Below are positions 17,901 to 25,542 of a stretch of DNA of 64,000 nucleotides, in pieces. Below the pieces are notes generated by a model. It was not told the DNA's origin. It was given only the letters and a program-made list of their open reading frames with translations, and searched no databases. The DNA comes from Achromobacter deleyi (GTDB lineage: Bacteria > Pseudomonadota > Gammaproteobacteria > Burkholderiales > Burkholderiaceae_B). The number at the start of each line of letters is the position of its first letter. The stretch's first letter is position 1. Both the position numbers and the translations under genes were made by a program. The stretch covers positions 248,001-312,000 of the forward strand of contig NZ_CADIJO010000002.1 of NCBI RefSeq assembly GCF_902859705.1, read 5' to 3'.

Positions 17901-18793
17901 TCCCCTTGCGCCGCGCAGGGGGCGGCCACGAACGCGCTGACGTCGTCCAGCACCGGCGCGCGCCAGCGCAGCGGCCGCGACAAGGCCCCGACCAGCAGCT
18001 TGTGGCCCAGGTCGGGGTATTCGACGAGGCGGGCGCAGGCCCCGGCCGCGCGCAGCGCGAGCGCCAGGCTGACGCTGTTGCGCTGCGGGTCGACCGTGCT
18101 GTCGGCCGCGCCGGCCAGCAGCAGTCCCGGCGGCGCGGCGGCGCTGACGTGATGGATCGGTTGCGAGTCGGGCGGCGTATCGGGAAACAGGAACACCGGC
18201 CGTACGTCGCGCGCGACGATGGGCAGGAAGTCATACGGGCCGGCCAGGCCGATCCAGCCGGCCAGGGTGGCGGGGGCGGTGCCGGCGCCGTGCAGCCAGC
18301 GCGCATCCAGCGCCAACATGGCGGCGATGTAGCCGCCCGCGCTGTGGCCGGCCACGAAGACCCGCCGCGGGTCGCCGCCATAGGCGCCGATGTGCTGCTG
18401 GGTCCAGGCCACCACTTGCGCGGCGTCCTGCAGAAAGGCGGGGTAGCGGGCTTCGGGGTACAGGCGGTAATCGGCGATCACGGCGACGATGCCGCGCGAT
18501 GCCAGCGCGTCGCCCGCGAAGCGATAGTCGGCCCGTTCGCCGCTGCGCCAGCTGCCGCCGTAGAAGAACACCACCACCGGGGCATGGGCGGCATTGGGCG
18601 GCGCGTAGATATCCAGGCGCTGGCGCGGCAGCGTGCCATAGGCCAGCCCCTGCGTGGCCTGGCTGGCGCCGTCGGGAATGGCGCCGTTCAGCAGTGTCAG
18701 GGGGGAGCAGGCGGCCAGCAGGCCCAGCGCCAGGCCGGCGACCAGCAGGATTTCAAAGAGGCCACGCGGGCCGGGGCCGATCCAGGAAGACAT
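17897..18793 (-). CDS. Alpha/beta hydrolase lipoprotein (carboxylesterase-like)
   Basis: 298 residues. N-terminal hydrophobic stretch with lipobox LAAC (Cys29), so probably membrane-anchored. Esterase/lipase features: the HGG-like oxyanion strand VVFFYGGSW, the nucleophile elbow GHSAGGYIA, and the late Asp/His region (GAADSTVDPQ and YPDLGHKLL). It could hydrolyse or remodel lipids or esters in the envelope. GGAG precedes the ATG. Transcribed from the SigK-like promoter at 18822-18850. Confidence 0.9.
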   Translation of the reverse strand: MSSWIGPGPRGLFEILLVAGLALGLLAACSPLTLLNGAIPDGASQATQGLAYGTLPRQRLDIYAPPNAAHAPVVVFFYGGSWRSGERADYRFAGDALASRGIVAVIADYRLYPEARYPAFLQDAAQVVAWTQQHIGAYGGDPRRVFVAGHSAGGYIAAMLALDARWLHGAGTAPATLAGWIGLAGPYDFLPIVARDVRPVFLFPDTPPDSQPIHHVSAAAPPGLLLAGAADSTVDPQRNSVSLALALRAAGACARLVEYPDLGHKLLVGALSRPLRWRAPVLDDVSAFVAAPCAAQGE

Positions 18794-18821
18794 GGGGTGC
18801 TCCGCAACGGGGACACCCCTC

Positions 18822-18850
18822 TATACGGGCCGCGGCCCGTACTGGATGCA
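18822..18850 (-). promoter_or_regulatory. Putative ECF (SigK-like) promoter of the hydrolase operon
   Basis: Minus strand: TGCATCC (18850-18844), 14-base spacer, CCCGTATA (18829-18822), then 28 bases to the hydrolase ATG. Both words and the spacer length match the promoter at 17092-17120, while the spacers themselves differ. Confidence 0.7.
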
Positions 18851-18852
18851 GC

Positions 18853-19524
18853 CTAGATCTTCAGCACGTCGCCGCTCATGATGATGGGGCCGGTGGGCTT
18901 GCCGGTGGGGGAGCCGCCCGGCGGTTCCAGCGTGATGGCCAGTTGCTGCACGCCGGCCAGGCCCTGCGCGCGCCGCAGCGCCGTCAGGCCGTCGGGCGAC
19001 ACCAGGCCGACCGACTGCGGCGCCTGGCCGGGCGGAATGGCCCAGAGTTCCAGGGCCTTGTCGCCCGCACGCGTCGCCAGGTTCTGCAAGGCATGGATGT
19101 GCAGGCCGCCGGCTTCGTCGGCGCGCACCACCAGCATGGCCTGCGCTTCGGGGCTTTGCAGCACGGCCATGAGTTGGGCCCGCGCGGCGCGGTCGACCTG
19201 CATGGGGTAGAAGACCACGCCGGCCACCAGCAGAGCCGCCAGCGCGCCGCTGGCCACGCGCCAGAACGCCAGGCCTTGCCACCACGGCCCGGCGCCGGGG
19301 CGCAGGCGCGCTTCGATCGCGCGCCAGACGCGGCCGGGCGGCGTCTTGGCCGGCAGTGACCAGAGCAGCGGATAGATGTCGTTTTCCCACTCGCGCACCT
19401 GGCGGCGCAGGTTGGCGTCGGCCGCCATCAGCCCCTCGAAACGGCGACGGGCGCCGCCGCGCATGGCGCCGGCCACGTAGTCGGCCGCCAGGCGGGCGCG
19501 TAACTGCGGATCGCGGTAGTTCAT
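18853..19524 (-). CDS. rskA: RskA-type anti-sigma factor
   Basis: 223 residues: cytoplasmic N-terminal anti-sigma domain (YVAGAMRGGARRRFEGLM ... REWENDIYPLLWSLP), one membrane segment (about 85-105) and a periplasmic domain (anti-sigma-K factor RskA type; LELWAIPPGQAPQSVGLV). There is no zinc HxxxCxxC motif, so it is not a ChrR/ZAS anti-sigma. The start ATG overlaps the sigma stop codon (ATGA) with AGAGG upstream. It should hold the sigma factor at the membrane until regulated proteolysis. Confidence 0.9.
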   Translation of the reverse strand: MNYRDPQLRARLAADYVAGAMRGGARRRFEGLMAADANLRRQVREWENDIYPLLWSLPAKTPPGRVWRAIEARLRPGAGPWWQGLAFWRVASGALAALLVAGVVFYPMQVDRAARAQLMAVLQSPEAQAMLVVRADEAGGLHIHALQNLATRAGDKALELWAIPPGQAPQSVGLVSPDGLTALRRAQGLAGVQQLAITLEPPGGSPTGKPTGPIIMSGDVLKI

Positions 19525-20066
19525 GACAGGCACCTCTTGAGCCGTTCCATGCCGCGGCGCACCCAGCTCTTGATCGTGCCCAGCGGCGTCTGCATGCGCT
19601 GGGCGATCTCGCTATGGCTCAGGTCATCGAAGAAGGACAGCGCGATGGCGGCGCGTTGCTGACCTTCGAGTTGCTTCAGGCAGTCGGCCAGGCGGCGGGC
19701 GTCCTGGTCCGTTTGCAGCCGTTCGAACGGCCCGGGGGCGTCGTCCGCCCACGCCAGCGTCAATTCGCCGTCGGCGTCCGGGCGCTCCAGGTCCGGCCTG
19801 CGCAGCAGGTCGATACAGCGGTTGCGCACGATGCGGGTCATCCAGGTCATGACTTGGCTCTGTTCCGAAGAATAGCGGGCGGCATTGCGCCAGATATTGA
19901 TGAAGCTGTCCTGGAGGACTTCTTCCGCCCAGTCGCTTCGTCGCAATATACGTACGGCAAGCGCAAACAGATGCGGGGACGTTTGGCGATAGAGTTCGGC
20001 CAGCGCGGATTCCTGGCCGCGCGCGCAATCCTGTATCAGAGCCTGCAGACGAAGCGGATCAGCCAT
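19521..20066 (-). CDS. sigK: ECF RNA polymerase sigma factor, SigK type
   Basis: 181 residues with sigma region 2 (about 20-90; LAVRILRRSDWAEEVLQDSF) and region 4 (about 125-178; FFDDLSHSEIAQRM and GTIKSWVRRGMERLK). The linkage to an RskA-like anti-sigma supports the SigK/SigL group. Probable targets are the two leftward operons that carry the GCATCC / CCCGTATA motif. I do not find the same motif with the right spacing in front of this gene itself. Confidence 0.9.
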   Translation of the reverse strand: MADPLRLQALIQDCARGQESALAELYRQTSPHLFALAVRILRRSDWAEEVLQDSFINIWRNAARYSSEQSQVMTWMTRIVRNRCIDLLRRPDLERPDADGELTLAWADDAPGPFERLQTDQDARRLADCLKQLEGQQRAAIALSFFDDLSHSEIAQRMQTPLGTIKSWVRRGMERLKRCLS

Positions 20067-20373
20067 GGCGGATATCCGGGGTCAGATAGGTGCAGCCGCG
20101 TGAGGCGACGGGGAAGAGCATGCGCCACAGGCCGGGAACGGCTGTGGCCCCCAAATAATACAGGCAAGCGCCGCACGGGTTGGCTCGGGAAAAGGCCGGG
20201 TTTGTACGGGTTACTTCCGTGGCAGTTCAGTGGCGAAAGCGTCGGCGGCCAGGAACTTCGCCGCCTGCTCGGCGGTCGGATGCCAGGCGATCAGGTGGCT
20301 TGCGGCCAAGGGAAAGCGATGCGCCGCATCGCGGTGTGCGCGGCCAGGTCGATCGCCCGTAAAGGACCTGAAT
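20067..20373. other. Intergenic region between divergent sigK-like and SMP-30-like genes
   Basis: About 307 bases. It holds an imperfect inverted repeat (CCACAG ... CTGTGG, 20126-20148), a TATTAT-like word on the minus strand near 20157, and at its right end the AAAGGA ribosome site for the gene at 20374. A short open frame that runs from 20230 into that gene has no support as coding sequence. No further gene seen. Confidence 0.5.
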
Positions 20374-21339
20374 ATGCGGCTATCCGCGGCAGTCATCGCA
20401 TTCTTCCTGGCATCGCCTGTTTCCGCATGGGCGGACGAGGCTTCCGCCAACTCGGCGCTCGTGACGGGCGACGCCTCGATCAACAAGACGCCGCTGGACG
20501 TCGATGCTGCGGCCAGCGCAACGCAGGTGGCGGACGGCATCGGTTTTCCGGAAGGCACTGTGATGGTGCAGGACACGCTGTACTTCGTCGATTACCAGGC
20601 CTCGACCGTCAACCGGTTGACGCCTTCTGGCCAGGCGGTCGTCGCCCGCTTGCCGGGTTGCGGCGCCAACGGCCTGGTGGCCACGCCCGACGCGCTGCTG
20701 GTTGCCTGCTACGACAGCGGCACCGTGCAGCAGGTATCACGGGATGGCGTGAAGCAGCGGACGTTCGAGCGCGGCTCGAAAGGCGAACCCTTCTACCGGC
20801 CCAACGACCTGGTCGCCGACGCCCGCGGCGGCGTGTACTTCACCGCGTCGGGCGACGATTCGTGGCTGGGCAAGGTGTTCTACCTGGCGCCGCAGGGCGG
20901 CGCGCCGGTGGCCGTGGCCGACAACATCCGCAACGCCAACGGCATCGCCCTGTCGCCCGATGGCGGCATCCTGTATGTGGGCGAAAGCACCACCGACAGC
21001 ATTCTGCGCTTTGACGTGCATCGCGACGGCACGCTGGAAGGCCGCGCATTGTTCGCCGATCTGGATGGGCTGGCGCCCGGCGGGCAGGCCTTTCGCCATA
21101 CGCCGGACGGCATCCGCAGCGATGGCAGCGGTCACCTGTTCGTCGCGCTGTACAACGGTGGCGGGATGTGGGTGCTGGACGACCAGGGTCAGCTGATGAC
21201 CCGCGTGGCCCTGCCGGGGGAACATCATTCAAACCTGGCTTTGTCGCGCGATCAGAAGACGATCTATGCGACGGCGCTGTCGGGGGCATCGGGGCAGATT
21301 TTCAAGCTGCCGAATCCGTTGCTGGGCCGCGCGCCTTGA
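20374..21339 (+). CDS. Exported SMP-30/gluconolactonase-like beta-propeller protein
   Basis: 321 residues with a signal peptide (AAVIAFFLASPVSAWA) and a six-bladed propeller of the SMP-30/gluconolactonase/LRE group: IGFPEGTVMVQDTLYFVD, the metal-site region RPNDLVADARGGVYFT, NGIALSPDGGILYVGES and PDGIRSDGSGHLFVAL. It probably hydrolyses a lactone or ester in the periplasm, though some members only bind. The start is ATG 20374, with AAAGGA 7 bases upstream. Confidence 0.88.
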   Translation: MRLSAAVIAFFLASPVSAWADEASANSALVTGDASINKTPLDVDAAASATQVADGIGFPEGTVMVQDTLYFVDYQASTVNRLTPSGQAVVARLPGCGANGLVATPDALLVACYDSGTVQQVSRDGVKQRTFERGSKGEPFYRPNDLVADARGGVYFTASGDDSWLGKVFYLAPQGGAPVAVADNIRNANGIALSPDGGILYVGESTTDSILRFDVHRDGTLEGRALFADLDGLAPGGQAFRHTPDGIRSDGSGHLFVALYNGGGMWVLDDQGQLMTRVALPGEHHSNLALSRDQKTIYATALSGASGQIFKLPNPLLGRAP

Positions 21340-21370
21340 GGGGCGCGCGCCGTCACACCCTTTCATTTCT

Positions 21371-23452
21371 TCACTGCACCCGAGTCGGCGTGGCCGTGCG
21401 CGAAGTCTGCGTTGGCATGCGTTCCTGCGTCAGCGTGCCCGGTTCGGCAGAAGACGGGCGCACCACCACGGCGTTGCCAGGCGGATTGGCGCCCAGGTTG
21501 GGCAGGTCGGCCGGGCGCGCGGCGACCGCGGCGAAGGGGCCGCCGCCGGTGGCGGGCACGCCGTCCAATGTCAGGGCGGTGGCCCACTGGCCGTCGCGGC
21601 GGGACAGCACCTGGTAGCGCTGCGGGCCGCCGGTGCTGCGCGCGACGATGTACACCGTGCCGTCGATCAGGTGCATCGCGGGCGGCGAGGCGGCTTCGGC
21701 GTCCAGTTTGGCGGGCTTGCCGTGTTCGACCAGCCAGAGCGGGCCGTTGGCGCGTTCCAGGATGGCCAGCACCACGTTGCCTTGCGCATCCGCATCGATG
21801 GCGGGGCGGCCGATGTAGGGCACGCCCAGGTCGGTGGGGGCGCTCCAGTCCATGTTGAGGTCGGTGGTGTCGCCGGTTTCTTCCAGGCGCGTCAGGTGGT
21901 TGTCGGCGCGTTGGCGGAAGTAGAGTTCGACGCGGTGTTCGTGGTTGCGGATCGCGGCCAGGCCGCCGGCGGCTTCGGGCGCGGGGATGCGGCGCCAGTG
22001 CTGCCAGTCGGGGCGTTGGCCCTTGGCGGCGGGCAGTTGCCGCGTGTAGAACAGTTGACCGGCGCCGGCCGACGCAAAGACGATGTAGCGGCCGTCGTCG
22101 CCGCGCACGACGGCGGGCGCGCCGGTGGCGCCGTCCAGCGGCGGCAGTTCCTGCCAGGGGCTCCAGCTGCCGTCGATGCCGGTGGGCGCGATCCAGTGCA
22201 GCCGGCCGTCGTAGCCCAGCGCCACGGCGGCGGCTTCGCCTCGTGGCGCCACGGCCGGAATCTGCGTGACGCGGATGCCGGCCAGCGCCTGCCAGCCTTG
22301 CCAGGTACCGTCATGGCGCTGCTTGTTGGCCCAGACGCCGCCCAGCGGGTCGCGCGCCATCAGGCCGGCGGTGCCGTCGGCGTGGGTGAATGACACCAGC
22401 GGCCCGCTGGTGCGTCCGCCCAGGCTTTGCCAGCGGTGTTGGCCGGCGTCCCAGCGGTTGACGGCGGCGTTGGTCTCGCCCGCCGCGAACACGACCAGGC
22501 CGCCGCGGCCGTCCGGATAGATCTGCGGCGGCATGTCCTGGCGCGACACGTAGTAGGCGCGCTGGACCCAGGCGGCCGCGGGGCCGGCGGGTTCCTTGCA
22601 GCCGGTGGGGCCGGCGCAATAGTGGTAGTCGTTCCAGGCGTAGTGCTGGAAGATCACCGACTTGCTGGCGATCTCGGCGTCGGCCAGGTTGGTGGCGCGT
22701 TCCTGGCTGGGGTAGTCGATGTAGCCGGTTTCGGCGTAGTTGCCCGGCACGCGCAGCATGGCCGCGCGCACCAGCCGCGCGCTGGCGATGTGGTCGGGAT
22801 GGCCGTGGCCGGCGCAGCGCCAGCACAGCTGGGTGTAGGGCACGGCGATGGTGTCGTCCAGGTGGCGCACGGTGGTGGGCGCGTACTGGCGGATCAGTTC
22901 GGCAAGCGTGTCGACCAGTTGTTCGCGGGTGTAGGTTTCCGGGTAGGGGCCGAGGGTGTCGACGCTTTGGCCAGGCTCGGATTCCGTGCGGCTGAGCGGC
23001 GTGAGGCTGCCCCAGCCCTTGCCCAGCCAGGGGTCTTTCAAGCGCATGTGCCAGAGCTGCACGCGGGGGTCGCCTTCCAGGGTGAAGCGCGCGATGCGGC
23101 GGCCGGCGACGATGCCGGTGTCTTCCTTCCATTGGTCGGGCTTGCCGGCCATGTAGGCGTAGGCGGCGCGCACGCCGCGTTCGCGGCCCAGCATGTAGGT
23201 GTCGCCTTCGCCCGCGTCGCTGGCGGTCAGGTAGACCACCCGCACGCAGCCGCCCGCCGCCACGTTCGAGGCGATGTCGGGGTTCATGAACAGCAGGTCG
23301 TCATCCAGGTGGGCGACAAAAGCCAGGTCCTTGATGCCGTGGCATTGCGCCAGCGTGGGCGGCGCGGCAAGCACTTGGGGGCTGATCAGGGCGGCCAGCG
23401 TGAAAAGCAGTATCCGGCCAAGGGGGCGCAACAGGTCCGGGAGTCGGGGCAT
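21371..23452 (-). CDS. Exported PIG-L family deacetylase with C-terminal propeller-like region
   Basis: 693 residues. Signal peptide (LLFTLAALISPQVLAA), then a LmbE/PIG-L domain (about 35-330) with the metal-binding motif in the variant form AHLDDDLLF instead of AHPDDE, and the second motif GHGHPDHIASARL. The C-terminal half (about 340-640) is made of Trp-rich repeats (WQSLGG, WQGWQALAG, WSPWQELPP, WQHWRRIP), as in lectin- or sialidase-like beta-propellers. It likely deacetylates an N-acetylglucosamine-containing glycan outside the cytoplasm, with the propeller binding substrate. Convergent with the SMP-30-like gene. Confidence 0.85.
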   Translation of the reverse strand: MPRLPDLLRPLGRILLFTLAALISPQVLAAPPTLAQCHGIKDLAFVAHLDDDLLFMNPDIASNVAAGGCVRVVYLTASDAGEGDTYMLGRERGVRAAYAYMAGKPDQWKEDTGIVAGRRIARFTLEGDPRVQLWHMRLKDPWLGKGWGSLTPLSRTESEPGQSVDTLGPYPETYTREQLVDTLAELIRQYAPTTVRHLDDTIAVPYTQLCWRCAGHGHPDHIASARLVRAAMLRVPGNYAETGYIDYPSQERATNLADAEIASKSVIFQHYAWNDYHYCAGPTGCKEPAGPAAAWVQRAYYVSRQDMPPQIYPDGRGGLVVFAAGETNAAVNRWDAGQHRWQSLGGRTSGPLVSFTHADGTAGLMARDPLGGVWANKQRHDGTWQGWQALAGIRVTQIPAVAPRGEAAAVALGYDGRLHWIAPTGIDGSWSPWQELPPLDGATGAPAVVRGDDGRYIVFASAGAGQLFYTRQLPAAKGQRPDWQHWRRIPAPEAAGGLAAIRNHEHRVELYFRQRADNHLTRLEETGDTTDLNMDWSAPTDLGVPYIGRPAIDADAQGNVVLAILERANGPLWLVEHGKPAKLDAEAASPPAMHLIDGTVYIVARSTGGPQRYQVLSRRDGQWATALTLDGVPATGGGPFAAVAARPADLPNLGANPPGNAVVVRPSSAEPGTLTQERMPTQTSRTATPTRVQ

Positions 23453-23531
23453 GGCATAGGGGCAGTCTGGCCCCGTTATTTTTAGACCCTTATTTATAGC
23501 GGATATGCCGAGCCGGGGTTCGTCATGGCCG

Positions 23532-24668
23532 TTACGCTTTTGTGCCGGACGTAACGGCGGCCGCGCGCGTCACACCGAAAACCCGGCGCAGCGCCCGGTT
23601 CGCCGGGTTGGAATAGCACCCCGCCACGAGGGCGCCGATCAGGCAGGAGGCCGCCAGATAGGCGCACAGCAAGGCCAGTCTGGCATCGCCGGGCGTCAAG
23701 GCGGGCGGCCAGGCCGTGCGCAGCAGGCCCAGCACGACCAGATGCAGCAGGTAGATCTCGTAGCAGTCGCGGCCGCAGCGTCCGAGCAGGCGCTGCGCCA
23801 AGCCGGTGCGTGGCCGGTCTGTCGCCGGCCGACGCAGCAGCAGCACGGCCGTGCCCAGCGCCATCGCGCTGGCGCCCAGTACATTGCTGGCGCTGATGGG
23901 CCAGGCCAGGTAGAAGAGCAGCATGGCGATGCCGACCGCTGCGTGCACGAGCCGCCGTTGCAGGAAGGCGGGCGGATGGCGACGGGCCAGGACCGCGGCA
24001 ACGCCACCGATGGCGATGGCGTCGAAGCAGGCCAGGTAGCCATACAGATAGGCCTCGCTGCCGTCCTGGTGCGCCAGGCGATAGAGCGGGCCGGCGATGA
24101 TGAGCGCCGCCGCCAGCACGCTGCGCATCCTCGCGCGGCGCAGCAGCAGGCACGCCAGCGGAAAGAGCAGATAGAAGGCCAGCTCGACCGACAGCGACCA
24201 CATCACGCCCAGGGCATAGTTGAGCCACCCCTCGCGGATCACCAGCACGTTCATCCAGCCCGTCAGCGCGGCCAGGTTGGTCGTCCACAGCGACACGGCG
24301 GCGTCCGCACGGTTGCCAAACAATGCCACGCCCGCCAGCGCCAGGGCGTTCACCACGGCCAGCGTCAGCAACAGCGTGGGCACGATGCGCGCCAGCCGCA
24401 GCCCGTAGAAGGGCGCGAGCCGCACGGCGCCCAGGCTGCCCCAGCGGTCCAGCGCGTTGCGCGTGACCAGATACCCCGAGATGACGAAGAACATCGTCAC
24501 GCCATAGTTGCCGTTGCGCGCAATGGCGTGCAGCAGCGGCCAGCCCAGCAGGCCGGCGAGCAGGGTGTCTTGCATGGGATAGGCGATGTTGAAGTGGTGC
24601 AGCAGCACCAGCAGGATCGACATGCCGCGCAGCGTGTCGATGCCGCCATCGCGCGCATCGGTCAGCAT
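23532..24668 (-). CDS. Acyltransferase 3 family membrane protein
   Basis: 378 residues with about ten membrane segments and the family features: GIDTLRGMSILLVLLHHF near the N-terminus (catalytic His) and the conserved NGNYGVTMFFVISGYLVTR. Such proteins O-acetylate (or acylate) lipopolysaccharide, peptidoglycan or other envelope glycans. It follows the beta-lactamase gene by only 9 bases, so it is probably co-transcribed with blaI-blaR-OXA, which would link envelope modification to beta-lactam exposure. Confidence 0.9.
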   Translation of the reverse strand: MLTDARDGGIDTLRGMSILLVLLHHFNIAYPMQDTLLAGLLGWPLLHAIARNGNYGVTMFFVISGYLVTRNALDRWGSLGAVRLAPFYGLRLARIVPTLLLTLAVVNALALAGVALFGNRADAAVSLWTTNLAALTGWMNVLVIREGWLNYALGVMWSLSVELAFYLLFPLACLLLRRARMRSVLAAALIIAGPLYRLAHQDGSEAYLYGYLACFDAIAIGGVAAVLARRHPPAFLQRRLVHAAVGIAMLLFYLAWPISASNVLGASAMALGTAVLLLRRPATDRPRTGLAQRLLGRCGRDCYEIYLLHLVVLGLLRTAWPPALTPGDARLALLCAYLAASCLIGALVAGCYSNPANRALRRVFGVTRAAAVTSGTKA

Positions 24669-24677
24669 GGGCGGGGC

Positions 24678-25508
24678 CTACTGCTGCGCCGCCGGGGCGG
24701 TCAGCGCCGGCCACTGGCTGATCAGTTCGTCGCGCGCCCGCAGGCCGGCGTTGGGCCGGGTGGCCTGTTCGTCCTGGATCAGGCGGGCGAACACGAGCTG
24801 GCGGCCATTCTTGCGGGCCCAGCCGACGAACCAGCCGTAGGCGTTGGCGGGCGTGTACACGCCGGCATTGCCAGGCGACCCGGTGCCGGTCTTGCCATAG
24901 ATGTGCCAGCCGTCGGCGCTGCCGGCTTCGAAGAGGGTGTCGGCCAACTCGTAGGCGGCGGGCTTGACGGGCAGTTGCCGGTTGACGACCTGGCGCAGGA
25001 AACCAATCTGCTCCAGCGGCGAGATACGCAGCGACGAGATGATCCAGGCGACTTGCATGCCGTTGTGCTTGCCGGGCTCGCCCGAGACGTCTTCATTGCC
25101 GTAGCGGAACGCGGACGTGTACTGCTGGAAGCGCTGCGCGCCCAGGCGCTGGGCGATTTGCTGCGAATACCAGACCACGGAATACGTGATCCAGCGCGCC
25201 GGGTCGGTGGGCTGGCGCCAGGCGTCGCCGCCCCAGTCGGGGTAGCCGGGCTGGTAGTCCAGCACGGGCGCGTGCGGGCCTTGCAGGATGCCGGCGTCCG
25301 CGCCCATCAGGGCGATGGCAAGCTTGAAGGTCGAGGCCGGCGTGTAACGCGCGCCGCAGGCCTCGGCCGTGCCTTGCTGGAACACGATATTGCCCGTGGC
25401 GGCGTCGGCCACGACGGTGCAGAGTTCACGCGCCTGGGTGGGCGCGGCGGCCAGCGCCGTCAGGGAAAAAGCGACGCCCAGGGCGTGGGGCAAGAGTCGA
25501 ACGGTCAT
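24678..25508 (-). CDS. blaOXA: Class D beta-lactamase, OXA-114-like
   Basis: 276-residue periplasmic serine beta-lactamase with signal peptide (cleavage about 26). Active-site elements: STFK (59-62), SVV (110-112), YGN (136-138) and KTG (206-208). Long stretches, such as STFKLAIALMGADAGILQGP and NAYGWFVGWARK, agree with what I remember of the intrinsic OXA-114 enzymes of Achromobacter xylosoxidans, and this is the best hint to the host. Start ATG 25508 matches the N-terminus of that family; an ATG at 25523 is an alternative. No strong ribosome site precedes either. It is the third gene of the leftward blaI-blaR-like operon. Confidence 0.93.
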   Translation of the reverse strand: MTVRLLPHALGVAFSLTALAAAPTQARELCTVVADAATGNIVFQQGTAEACGARYTPASTFKLAIALMGADAGILQGPHAPVLDYQPGYPDWGGDAWRQPTDPARWITYSVVWYSQQIAQRLGAQRFQQYTSAFRYGNEDVSGEPGKHNGMQVAWIISSLRISPLEQIGFLRQVVNRQLPVKPAAYELADTLFEAGSADGWHIYGKTGTGSPGNAGVYTPANAYGWFVGWARKNGRQLVFARLIQDEQATRPNAGLRARDELISQWPALTAPAAQQ

Positions 25509-25542
25509 GATCGATGCAGTCATCAGGGAAAAAAGCCAACAC

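Noticed and set aside
18853..19524. ChrR-type zinc anti-sigma (singlet-oxygen response)
   Set aside because: The operon recalls the RpoE-ChrR lipid regulon, but this protein lacks the HxxxCxxC zinc motif and cupin domain and has a membrane segment, so RskA type fits better.
21327..21352. GC hairpin at the end of the SMP-30-like gene as terminator
   Set aside because: GCGCGCC/GGCGCGC can pair, but it overlaps the stop codon and no T-run follows.
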